Source: Mycolicibacterium gadium (GTDB taxonomy: Bacteria; Actinomycetota; Actinomycetes; Mycobacteriales; Mycobacteriaceae). Taken from it: a DNA stretch of 64,000 bases. Below the pieces are notes generated by a model. The model did no database searches. It had not been told where the DNA came from and saw nothing but the letters and a program-made list of their open reading frames with translations. The stretch lies in assembly GCF_010728925.1 (NCBI RefSeq), contig NZ_AP022608.1, positions 5,022,001-5,086,000 of the forward strand. Direction: 5' to 3'. Made by a program: the position numbers and the translations under genes. Below, piece after piece: positions 34,063-41,709 of this stretch. The stretch's first letter is position 1, and each line of letters opens with the position of its first letter.

Positions 34063-35088
34063 CTAGAACCCCGCGCCGTATACCTCGTGGCCGGGCTTCT
34101 CGGCCATCAGGCCGCGGTACGCCTCCTCGACGTTGGAGCCGTGGTTGATGACGCCGTCGACCTCGCGCGCGATCGGCATTGCGATGCCGTACTTTTCGGC
34201 GAACTCCATGATCACGCTGGCGGCCTTCACGCCCTCGGCGACCTGGTTCATCGAGGCGATGATCTCTTCGATCGACTTGCCCGCGCCGAGCTGCTCACCG
34301 ACATGGCGGTTGCGGCTGCGCTGTGAGGTACACGTGACGATCAGGTCGCCCATGCCCGCGACACCGGCGAACGTGTCGCGATGTCCTCCCACGGCCTCGC
34401 CGAGCTTGGACATCTCGCGCAACGCGCGGGCGATCACCATCGCGCGCGTATTCTCGCCGATCCCAAGGGAATAGCCCATACCGACCGCGATGGCATAGAC
34501 ATTCTTGAGCGCACCCGCCATCTCGACACCGACGACGTCGTCGGTGGTGTAGGTACGAAACCGTCTGGTGCGGAACAAATCCGCGAGGTTTGCCGCGAGA
34601 CGCTGATCGGGCATGGCGAGCACCGCGGCCGCGGCGTAGCCCTCGGCCACCTCTCGGGCGATGTTCGGTCCGGCCAGGATGCCCGCCGGATGTCCGGGCA
34701 GCACCTCGTCGACGATCTGGCTCATCCGGTAATTCGTGCCTTGCTCGAGACCCTTGACCAGAGACACCACCGGCACCCACGGTCGTAGCTCCCTGGCGAG
34801 TTCGGTCAGCACCCCGCGGAAGCCGTGCGACGGCACTCCCATCACGATGACGTCAGCACACTCGGCGGCTTCGGAGAAGTCGGTGGTGGCCTTGAGTGTG
34901 TGCGCCAGCTCGACCTCGTTGCCCAGGTACTTGGCGTTGCGGTGCTTGTCGTTGATGTCGTCGGCGGTCTCCTGGGAACGCATCCACTGCAGCGTCGGCC
35001 CGCGCCTCGCGCAGATGGACGCCACGGTGGTGCCCCATGAGCCTCCACCGAGGACGACGACTTTGGGTTCGCGTTGCGCAGGTGCCAT
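34063..35088 (-). CDS. gpsA: Glycerol-3-phosphate dehydrogenase [NAD(P)+] (GpdA1, Rv0564c orthologue)
   Basis: The 341-residue protein reduces dihydroxyacetone phosphate to sn-glycerol-3-phosphate for phospholipid synthesis. It has the cofactor motif VVVLGGGSWGTTVAS at residues ~10-24, VSLVKGLEQGT, the catalytic lysine in GALKNVYAIAVGMGYSLG, and the GMGDLIVTCTSQRSRNRHVG signature. Length equals that of M. tuberculosis GpdA1. ATG 35088 was chosen over a longer open frame because the dinucleotide motif then sits at the usual distance. Confidence 0.94.
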   Translation of the reverse strand: MAPAQREPKVVVLGGGSWGTTVASICARRGPTLQWMRSQETADDINDKHRNAKYLGNEVELAHTLKATTDFSEAAECADVIVMGVPSHGFRGVLTELARELRPWVPVVSLVKGLEQGTNYRMSQIVDEVLPGHPAGILAGPNIAREVAEGYAAAAVLAMPDQRLAANLADLFRTRRFRTYTTDDVVGVEMAGALKNVYAIAVGMGYSLGIGENTRAMVIARALREMSKLGEAVGGHRDTFAGVAGMGDLIVTCTSQRSRNRHVGEQLGAGKSIEEIIASMNQVAEGVKAASVIMEFAEKYGIAMPIAREVDGVINHGSNVEEAYRGLMAEKPGHEVYGAGF

Positions 35089-35221
35089 GCCGATCAGGGT
35101 ATGACTGTCGGCGAGCCGCGCGGACCGGTTTGTGGCGACTGAATGCGGGTAGATCCTCTGGCGAGTCCCACGTTCGTCGTCTGGCTCGCACAACCCGACC
35201 GAGAGGCGCATCATCAGCAGC

Positions 35222-36025
35222 ATGAGGCGAGACGTCGGCGCGCAGCTCGAAGTCCAGGTGCTCGCGCCGACCGAACTGGAGTTTCAGATCGCCGTCGCAC
35301 CGCACGTCAATGCTCACGTGTCGGAATCGTTGTCCTTCGTGTTGGACGGAAAACCTCTGCAGCCCTTGGAGATAAGCGGAACGCACGGCAACAGGATCCA
35401 CAAGATTGACGTTGCAGGCGGATTGCTGAGGGTCGACTATGCCGCGACCGTCACCGGCCGAGCTGATCCGCCGCCGGTCACCGAGTACGAGAAGTCGGTG
35501 TACCTGAGGCCGAGCCGCTACGCGGAGGCCGACAAGTTCTTCGGGTTCGCGGCAACGGAATTCGGCAACTACGTCGATTCGGCGACGCTGCTGGAGAAGG
35601 TGTCGTCCTGGGTGGGTACGCGGCTGAACTATGTGCCCGGGTCCAGCGACCCGATCGACGGCGCGGCGGACACGTTGCTCGCCGGCGCCGGAGTCTGCCG
35701 CGACTTCGCGCACCTGGCGGTGGCGTTGCTGCGAGCCGTGTTCGTCCCGGCCCGCGTTGTGTCGGTGTATGCGCCGGGTCTGTTCCCCATGGACTTTCAC
35801 GCGGTGGCCGAGGCGTTCGTCGAGGGGCAGTGGCGCGTCGTCGACGCCACCCTGCTGGCGCCGCGGCAGACACTGGTCCGCATCGCCACTGGACGCGACG
35901 CCGCCGACACCGCCTTCCTGGACAACCACAGGGGCGGGATCAACCTGAACTGGATGTCGGTGACCGCCGTCACCGACGGCGACCTGCCGAGGGACCCGAT
36001 CGGCGAACTGGTGTCGATCGGCTAG
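35222..36025 (+). CDS. Transglutaminase-like cysteine protease-fold protein
   Basis: A 267-residue protein with an N-terminal beta domain and a transglutaminase core at about residues 130-220. The catalytic Cys is in GAGVCRDFAHLAVALLRA, His in MDFHAVAEAF and Asp in WRVVDAT. Bacterial members are usually proteases or amidases rather than cross-linking enzymes; they often accompany peptide-tagging or alpha-E systems, but no partner is visible here. No signal peptide. It is divergent from gpsA with 133 bases between them, and convergent with the YajQ gene. Confidence 0.85.
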   Translation: MRRDVGAQLEVQVLAPTELEFQIAVAPHVNAHVSESLSFVLDGKPLQPLEISGTHGNRIHKIDVAGGLLRVDYAATVTGRADPPPVTEYEKSVYLRPSRYAEADKFFGFAATEFGNYVDSATLLEKVSSWVGTRLNYVPGSSDPIDGAADTLLAGAGVCRDFAHLAVALLRAVFVPARVVSVYAPGLFPMDFHAVAEAFVEGQWRVVDATLLAPRQTLVRIATGRDAADTAFLDNHRGGINLNWMSVTAVTDGDLPRDPIGELVSIG

Positions 36026-36028
36026 GGG

Positions 36029-36520
36029 TCAGCGGTAGTTGACGAACTGCAGGGCGACATCCAGGTCGGAGCCCTTGAGCAGGGCGATGACGGCCTGCAG
36101 GTCGTCGCGCTTCTTCGACGACACCCGGATCTCGTCGCCCTGGATCTGAGCCTTGACGCCCTTGGGGCCCTGGTCGCGGATGATCTTGGTGATTTTCTTG
36201 GCGTCCTCGCTGCTGATGCCCTGCTTCATCGAGCCGCTGACCTTGAAGGTCTTGCCCGAAGCCTGCGGCTCGCCGACGTCGAAGGCCTTCATGGAGATGT
36301 CGCGGCGGATCAGCTTCTCCTTGAAGACGTCGATCGCCGCCTTGACCCGCTCCTCGGTCGAGGACGTGATGACGACGGTCTCCTCGCCCTGCCAGGCGAT
36401 GGAGGTGTCGGTGCCGCGGAAGTCGTAGCGCGTGGACAGCTCCTTGGCCGCCTGGTTCAGTGCGTTGTCGGCCTCTTGACGGTCGACCTTGCTCACGACG
36501 TCGAACGATGAATCCGCCAT
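36029..36520 (-). CDS. YajQ family nucleotide-binding protein (Rv0566c orthologue)
   Basis: The 163-residue protein matches the YajQ (DUF520) family from end to end: [52 protein letters not shown] and the end [10 protein letters not shown]. YajQ proteins have two RNP-like domains and bind nucleotides, including cyclic di-GMP in Xanthomonas; in mycobacteria the role is unproven. It marks the last gene of the Rv0551c-Rv0566c-like block. Confidence 0.93.
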   Translation of the reverse strand: MADSSFDVVSKVDRQEADNALNQAAKELSTRYDFRGTDTSIAWQGEETVVITSSTEERVKAAIDVFKEKLIRRDISMKAFDVGEPQASGKTFKVSGSMKQGISSEDAKKITKIIRDQGPKGVKAQIQGDEIRVSSKKRDDLQAVIALLKGSDLDVALQFVNYR

Positions 36521-36622
36521 TGGACTCGGCCCTCCTGGTCTCTGGTGCGTTTTCGTCTTAGCACCATCCTCGTTGTACCCTGCTATTCGCACCAAACCGG
36601 TACCCGGGTGGTGCAGCACCCA

Positions 36623-36705
36623 GGCAGGTTGCCCGAGCGGCCAATGGGAGCGGACTGTAAATCCGTCGGCTTACGCCTACGCAGGTTCGAATCCTGCACC
36701 TGCCA
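36623..36705 (+). tRNA. tRNA-Tyr (anticodon GTA)
   Basis: The acceptor arm GGCAGGT pairs with ACCTGCC, followed by discriminator A at 36705. The anticodon loop is CTGTAAA between GCGGA and TCCGT, giving GTA for tyrosine. A long variable arm (CGGCTTACGCCTAC) makes it class II as expected for bacterial tRNA-Tyr. The T arm is GCAGG-TTCGAAT-CCTGC. CCA is not fully encoded. Confidence 0.95.
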
Positions 36706-36710
36706 CCCTG

Positions 36711-36738
36711 GTCAGGCCCCCTTACGAGGGGGCCTGAC
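36711..36738 (+). terminator. Rho-independent-type terminator after tRNA-Tyr
   Basis: GTCAGGCCCCC and GGGGGCCTGAC form a perfect 11-bp GC-rich stem with a six-base TTACGA loop, starting six bases after the tRNA. No T run follows, as is usual in mycobacteria. Confidence 0.88.
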
Positions 36739-36797
36739 TGTGTTCAGCGGGTCGCCCGTCCGCAGTTCGTCCGCAGCAGAATCGACGGCGACCGCAG

Positions 36798-37655
36798 CTA
36801 CATGCCCATCTTGAGTCCGGCGCCGGCGTCGACGAACAGTTGTTGTCCGGTGACGAATCGGGCCTCGTCGGAGGCGAGGTACACCACCGCGTGTGAAATG
36901 TCCTCCGGTTCCACCCAAGGCGTCGGCATCGCTTGCAATATCGGGAACACCGCCTCGGCATCCTCACGTGTCGGTTCCGAAAGATCGGGCCGGAAGACTT
37001 TGTACATAGGCACGTTGTGAAGCATGTCGGTGTTCACGTTCGTAGGGTGAACGGCGTTGATACGTACGCTGTGCGGGGCCATCGTGAGGGCTAGCGCCTT
37101 CGTATAGTCACGCACCATCTTCTTCGCCATTCCGTAACCCGCCCCGCCTGGTCCTTGAGGACCGCCACCAGTCGCGAGATCCTTCTGCTCGACAAGTCCG
37201 GCGATGGAACCCGTCACAATCACCGAGCCGCCTGCAGTCAGGTGATCGAGGCCGACATGGATCGTGTTGACGACTCCGACGAAGTCAACGTCGAATGCGT
37301 CGATAAAGCCTTGATAAGGAATGTGATTGCCCTGTGGGCAGATTCCTGCGTTCGCCACGACAACGTGCAGACCACCCAATTGTGCAACGGCGTCGTCCAG
37401 CGCCGATTTGAGACCTGCGCGGTCGCGCACGTCGACGACAGCCGTGACGACACGCTGACCGGACTTCTCGATGAGCTTCGCTGTTTCGTCCAAGTCCTCG
37501 CGAGTGGCAAGGGGGTACTCGTTGGACTCGATGTCGGCGCAGATGTCGACGGCGATGATGTCTGCGCCCTCATCTGCGAGGTGGACGGCGTGGCTCCGTC
37601 CCTGTCCGCGGGCCGCTCCGGTGACGAGAGCTACCTTGCCCTTGAGTCGGTTCAT
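36798..37655 (-). CDS. Mycofactocin-coupled SDR family oxidoreductase
   Basis: A 285-residue SDR with TGAARGQGRSHAVHLA at residues 12-27 and the catalytic Tyr-x3-Lys in AGYGMAKKMVRDY. After the DICAD acidic turn it carries an insertion (DIESNEYPLATREDLDET). That insertion is the feature that defines the mycofactocin-coupled SDR group, in which NAD stays bound and electrons are passed to the peptide-derived cofactor mycofactocin. Such enzymes oxidise alcohols such as carveol. It has a GGAGG ribosome site. It is the first gene of the catabolic region after tRNA-Tyr, followed (upstream on the chromosome in its direction) by another SDR. Confidence 0.88.
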   Translation of the reverse strand: MNRLKGKVALVTGAARGQGRSHAVHLADEGADIIAVDICADIESNEYPLATREDLDETAKLIEKSGQRVVTAVVDVRDRAGLKSALDDAVAQLGGLHVVVANAGICPQGNHIPYQGFIDAFDVDFVGVVNTIHVGLDHLTAGGSVIVTGSIAGLVEQKDLATGGGPQGPGGAGYGMAKKMVRDYTKALALTMAPHSVRINAVHPTNVNTDMLHNVPMYKVFRPDLSEPTREDAEAVFPILQAMPTPWVEPEDISHAVVYLASDEARFVTGQQLFVDAGAGLKMGM

Positions 37656-37739
37656 ATGTGCCTCCGTTGAATATGTTCGGTCATTGATATCTGAGCAGCA
37701 GGCGACTGTCGGCCGGTTCGTTGGAAGAACCGCCGCTGT

Positions 37740-38542
37740 CTAACCAAAGCTTGCCTGCATGTGTTCGCCCATGGCGGCCACCACCTCAGCCCTCGGCAGA
37801 CGCGCATTGGCTGCAAAGTTCGCCTCGATATGATCGCTCGCATATCCCCGTGGGCCGGTGCCGAATACTTCATAGAAACGGGCTGCGCACTCCTCCGGGC
37901 TTTGGGCGCCGGCGGCACGCAAGTTCGATTCGACCTCAGGGGTGACGTTCATGTTTCGGCGGTACTCAGGGGTCAGGGTCGTGCCGATGACGTACCCCAT
38001 GACGTCGACGCCGGAACCGCGCAGCTCGTCCCACAGACCCTCCGCGAGAAGCAATTCGTACGCCTTGGCCGCCCCATATGCGGCGAAGATGCGCAAGCCC
38101 TGCAGTGCACCACCGGACGAACACAGCGCAATACCGCCGCGCCGCCGTTCGACCATCTTGGCGGCGAGTGATTTGGTGAGCAGGGTGGGGACCGTGCAAT
38201 TCATGTAGACATTGCGCACGAGTTCGTCATCGGGGGTATCGAGGAACAACCCGCGCGGCTCGGCGGCGGCGTTGTAGATGAAGAGGCCGATTTCGAGATC
38301 TTCGACGCCGTCGAGCACACGGCTTGTCGCATCGGGGCCGCTGAGATCCACCGACAGCGTGCGGGTCTGGACACCGTGAGTTCGCTCGACGTGGGCGGCG
38401 ACATTGGCCAGCTTCGATTCGGAGCGCGCGATGAGCACGACGTTGCATCCACGCTCCGCGGCACCGCTGGCGAGCGCGGCCCCAGACCCTCCGATGCGCC
38501 GGCGACCAGCGCCCAAGGCCCATATTTGTCTTTGAACGACAT
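37740..38542 (-). pseudogene. SDR oxidoreductase, frameshifted near its N-terminus
   Basis: The frame from ATG 38542 reads MSFKDKYGPWALVAGASEGLG, a normal SDR start with the cofactor glycine motif, and then becomes nonsense. The adjoining frame continues as AALASGAAERGCNVVLIARSE, with FIYNAAAEPRG and the catalytic AAYGAAKAYELLLAEGLW, to the stop at 37740. One additional G in the GGGG run at 38480-38483 (minus strand) would join them into a 267-residue SDR. So the gene is either inactivated or mis-sequenced. Alternative readings starting upstream at 38582 lack a cofactor motif. Confidence 0.75.
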
Positions 38543-38630
38543 CCATCACTCCCGGGTATCTCCGAGTGAAACAATAGAGCATTATGTGTCTAGTCGTATA
38601 GTGCCTGTGCGTACCTTGCGAGGAGGTCTG

Positions 38631-39437
38631 ATGGTCCTACGCCGTGATGCGGTGTCACTCGCTGGTCACATTGCCGTCGTGACTGGCGGCGGAGGAGGCA
38701 TCGGCAGAGCAATAGCAGCAGCGTTCACCGAGTTCGGAGCCAAGGTGGCGGTGTGGGAGAAGGACGCGGCGTCGGCGGCCGATGCCGCGACTGAGGTCGG
38801 CGGGCTTGCTTGCGTGACCGACGTCCGCGATCCCGACCAGGTCGACGCTGCTCTGGCGGCGACGGAGGGTGAACTCGGCACGCCGACGATTCTGGTGAAC
38901 AACGCTGGCGGCGTTTTCTGGTCAGGTCTCCTCGAAACGTCTCCCAACGGCTGGGATTCGTTGATCCGAATCAACCTGACGCAGGTGATTCTGTGCACCC
39001 AGCGGGTGGCTCGCGCCATGGTCGACGCGCAACTGGGCGGGAGCATCATCAACGTCAGCACGATCGAAGGCGTTCGTGCAGCACCCGGCTTCGCCGCGTA
39101 CGCGGCAGCGAAGGCGGGGGTATTCAATTTCACCAAGACGTCGGCGCTTGAACTCGCACCACACGGTATTCGGGTCAATGGTCTGGCGCCCGACTTCACC
39201 CTCACCGAGAGCCTGCGCCGAATGGCACCCAACGGCGAGGAGAATGCCAAGCTCATGGTGCCACTCGGTCGGGCTGGCCATGTCGACGAGATGGCCGGCG
39301 CCGCACTGTTTCTCGCCAGCGACCTGAGCTCCTACGTGACCGGCCAAACGCTGCACGTCGACGGTGGGACCAGCGCAGCCGGTGGGTGGTATCACCATCC
39401 CGACAGCGGGCAGTACGTGCTCGGACATGTCCCATGA
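38631..39437 (+). CDS. SDR family oxidoreductase
   Basis: A 268-residue classical SDR: GHIAVVTGGGGGIGRAIAAAF at residues 11-31, NNAGGVFWSG near 90, catalytic FAAYAAAKAGVFNFTKTSA and the C-terminal YVTGQTLHVDGGTSAAGGW. The ATG is preceded by a perfect AGGAGG at 38621-38626. An AT-rich promoter region (ATTATGTGTC, CGTATAGT) lies upstream and is shared with the divergent frameshifted SDR. The FabG-like form and VDGGT end suggest oxidation of a hydroxyacyl-CoA or cyclic alcohol. Confidence 0.88.
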   Translation: MVLRRDAVSLAGHIAVVTGGGGGIGRAIAAAFTEFGAKVAVWEKDAASAADAATEVGGLACVTDVRDPDQVDAALAATEGELGTPTILVNNAGGVFWSGLLETSPNGWDSLIRINLTQVILCTQRVARAMVDAQLGGSIINVSTIEGVRAAPGFAAYAAAKAGVFNFTKTSALELAPHGIRVNGLAPDFTLTESLRRMAPNGEENAKLMVPLGRAGHVDEMAGAALFLASDLSSYVTGQTLHVDGGTSAAGGWYHHPDSGQYVLGHVP

Positions 39438-39570
39438 AGAGCATTTGATTCGAGTCCAGAGCGGAGCGCGTGTTGCCGTCACGCGTGGGAGGAGGGGAAT
39501 CGGCTTCGAGGTGGCGAGCCGATTTACCGAAGCCGGCGCCATTGTCACCTTGACCGGCGATGACGGATAT
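39427..39570 (+). pseudogene. N-terminal remnant of another SDR
   Basis: Starting at ATG 39427, which overlaps the end of the previous SDR gene, the frame reads ARVAVTRGRRGIGFEVASRF and EAGAIVTLTGDDG. This is clearly an SDR N-terminal strand, glycine motif and second strand. After about 45 residues similarity ends and the frame runs antisense into the SnoaL-like gene. The catalytic part is missing, so this is a truncated copy, perhaps left by deletion or tandem duplication. Confidence 0.6.
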
Positions 39571-39589
39571 CTGTTGGTAAGGGACCGCA

Positions 39590-40057
39590 TCACCAGTCCC
39601 CCTGTACCCGCCGTTCTTCGATGGCGTCGACGCGCACCGTGCGGTGGACGATGCGCCAGCTGAGATCCTGGCCGATGGCGTAGCGGTCGATGTACCTGAT
39701 GTGCATCACCAGGTCGTGACCGGAACCCGACGCACTAGAACTGAAGTGATGTGCGGTGCAATAAATCTCACCCTCGGCGCGATCACCGTCCACCTGAAAG
39801 AGGCCCTGTCCGAGAACGTGTGCGGTACGTGAAAAGCGATTGACAACCTTGATGATGTGTTCGAGCTCCCGGTGGCCGCTCAGGTGGCCGACCTTGTGAC
39901 CAGGTTGTTCCACGCGCATGGTTGCGTCGGCTGCGAACACGCTGAGTAGCCCGGCGATATCACGGTGATCGATCGCTGCGGCGTAACGGCGGGAGAGCGT
40001 TTCAAGCTCGAGGTCAGGCGCAGCGGACTGAAGGTCCATTTGGTTGAAACCAATCAC
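39590..40057 (-). CDS. SnoaL/NTF2-like protein
   Basis: A 155-residue NTF2-fold protein with the usual opening LETLSRRYAAAIDHRDIAGLLSVFAADA and core RYIDRYAIGQDLSWRIVHRTVRVDAIE. The SnoaL-like group includes polyketide cyclases, ketosteroid-isomerase relatives and dehydratases; the reaction here is unknown. The GAYD-type helix with DHRD is conserved. Its ATG overlaps the stop of the upstream DUF427-thioesterase gene by four bases, so they are co-translated. Confidence 0.8.
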   Translation of the reverse strand: MIGFNQMDLQSAAPDLELETLSRRYAAAIDHRDIAGLLSVFAADATMRVEQPGHKVGHLSGHRELEHIIKVVNRFSRTAHVLGQGLFQVDGDRAEGEIYCTAHHFSSSASGSGHDLVMHIRYIDRYAIGQDLSWRIVHRTVRVDAIEERRVQGDW

Positions 40058-41343
40058 ATTGCGGTCCGGCTGTCGCGACCCATGTCTGCTGGGCTGCGGC
40101 TGAACTCTCGGACCATCGCCTGAATGGTGTAGGAGGCAGCGAGGCGACCGTCACGAGTGTGCACCCGGCCCTCGCCCTGAACGAGGCCTCGCCCCGACCA
40201 GAACGCGCGATTGCTGTATAGCAGCCAGTCACTGACGTCGACGTCCTCGTGGAAGGCTATGGTCGCCTTCATGATTCCGGTGGACAACGTGTCGTGTGCG
40301 CGGGCCTCACCGAAACCGCGGTGTGGCCGCATGCCTGCGGCAATGGTCCAGTGCGTCGTCGATTGGGCCAGCAGTGCTTGATGTAGGTATTGCTCATCAG
40401 GCGCCTCCCGGAACCGGACCCAGGCGTCGATCGTCGGGGGCCCGATTCGCTCGGGATCGGGATCGTATGCGGCGTCGACGATCCTGATCTCGCGGCCGGG
40501 CATCCCGAAACCGGCGAACTGTGCGGCATCTTCGGGGCCGGGGGTGTCGGGCATTGGTGCACTGTCGCGAATGACGTCCTCGGCGCCTGAGTCGGCGAGA
40601 AGCAACCCAACACTCCGCAACGATCCATGCTGGCTGATCCGCACCTCGGTGGTCGAGAACGTTCGGCCGTGTCGGAGAACATCGACGTCGACTTCGACGG
40701 GTGCGGTGAACGATGCCGCCTTGGTGAAGATCATCGACACCGATGTGATCCGTTGTCCAGGAAGGGCTTTAGTGGCGGCGACGATGGCTTCTGCGACGAA
40801 CTGACCGCCTTCTACGACATCACGGCGAGTTGGGCCGTGAGCCGGTCCGATGAATTTGCGGTCTGAGGTGGGTTCAACATCGATGAGGCGCAGCAGTTCG
40901 GCTGCATCACCCCACAGTGGGAACGTCGCGGGTACCTCGGTTCCGTCGGGCCATCTTTCGACGACGACGATGCGCAGACCGTGATCGTAGAACGACACAT
41001 AACCTTTCAGGCCGGCGACTTCTGGCAGCGGCGTGCGGTAGGTCCACACGGCGTTGGCCCTCGGCCCATGCGGGCCGACGAGGTTCCAATAACCGGCCCG
41101 TCCCTTGAAGGGGCACACCGTGGTCTGATCAGACGACTCGAAGTACTGCCAATCAACCGACGATTCCGGAAAGTACAGTCTGTCCTCGTGATCGGTCTCG
41201 GTCACGATGAGACAGGCGTCGCTCTCGGCCAGCAGAGTGTCACCGGCCCAGACCTGTCCGGTGAGCTTGCAGGGCGTCAGGTCGATTCGGTAGTTCGGGT
41301 AGTCGGGCCAGAGCGATTGAACGTCATTGACGGTGTCCGCCAT
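40054..41343 (-). CDS. Fusion protein: DUF427 domain + TesB-like acyl-CoA thioesterase
   Basis: The 429-residue protein has two parts. Residues ~1-140 form a DUF427 domain (LLAESDACLIVTETDHEDRLYFP, then CPFKGRAGYWNLVG and AVWTYRTPLPEVAGLKGYVSFY). Residues ~165-425 form a double hot-dog type II thioesterase (FVAEAIVAATKALPGQRITSVSM, VEVDVDVLRHGRTFSTTEVRISQ, WTIAAGMRPHRGFGEARAHDTLSTG and the end RLAASYTIQAMVRE). TesB-like enzymes hydrolyse acyl-CoA. The fusion suggests DUF427 serves acyl-CoA handling. It starts at ATG 41343 and heads a short operon with the SnoaL-like gene. Confidence 0.82.
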   Translation of the reverse strand: MADTVNDVQSLWPDYPNYRIDLTPCKLTGQVWAGDTLLAESDACLIVTETDHEDRLYFPESSVDWQYFESSDQTTVCPFKGRAGYWNLVGPHGPRANAVWTYRTPLPEVAGLKGYVSFYDHGLRIVVVERWPDGTEVPATFPLWGDAAELLRLIDVEPTSDRKFIGPAHGPTRRDVVEGGQFVAEAIVAATKALPGQRITSVSMIFTKAASFTAPVEVDVDVLRHGRTFSTTEVRISQHGSLRSVGLLLADSGAEDVIRDSAPMPDTPGPEDAAQFAGFGMPGREIRIVDAAYDPDPERIGPPTIDAWVRFREAPDEQYLHQALLAQSTTHWTIAAGMRPHRGFGEARAHDTLSTGIMKATIAFHEDVDVSDWLLYSNRAFWSGRGLVQGEGRVHTRDGRLAASYTIQAMVREFSRSPADMGRDSRTAM

Positions 41344-41406
41344 GAAATACCCTTTCCTCGGTCAAGCCGGTTGCGCCGGTGACGAGTACATCAGCCACGG
41401 TCCGTC

Positions 41407-41709
41407 CTAGTCGCTGGCGGGCAGCGGCTTGGCTTCCTTGATGGTCAACGGTGTAGAGCCGATCGACAGCGAACCCGCGCCGGCCTTGGTGACCAGCACT
41501 TCGGCCCCTGTGTCGTCGACGTAGCGTTTCCCCATCTGCGTGCCGTCGGCGAAACTGTCATCGAGGCTCAGGCTGCCATCGACCTCATCGCCGACAGGGA
41601 CCATCGGCGCACCGCCCGCGCGGAGGTCGTCGAGCGCCTCCGAACTGCGCACGATGATGACCTGGGTGTCGCACACCTGACTCTTCAGCCGAGTGCCGTT
41701 CTTCATCAT
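41407..41709 (-). CDS. Conserved ~100-residue protein linked to acyl-CoA ligase, function unknown
   Basis: A 100-residue soluble protein: MKNGTRLKSQVCDTQVIIVRS at the start, then GGAPMVPVGDEVDG, MGKRYVDDTGAEVLVTKAGAGSLSIG and PLTIKEAKPLPASD. I recognise the family as a small conserved protein that accompanies AMP-dependent CoA ligases in mycobacteria, but no function is known to me. Only one cysteine is present, so a zinc ribbon is unlikely. Its ATG overlaps the ligase stop by four bases, so the two are made together. Confidence 0.72.
   Translation of the reverse strand: MMKNGTRLKSQVCDTQVIIVRSSEALDDLRAGGAPMVPVGDEVDGSLSLDDSFADGTQMGKRYVDDTGAEVLVTKAGAGSLSIGSTPLTIKEAKPLPASD

Noticed and set aside
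36623..36705. tRNA-Tyr 3' end as a prophage attachment site
   Set aside because: No integrase gene and no second copy of the 3' end were found in the window, so an island boundary remains only a possibility.
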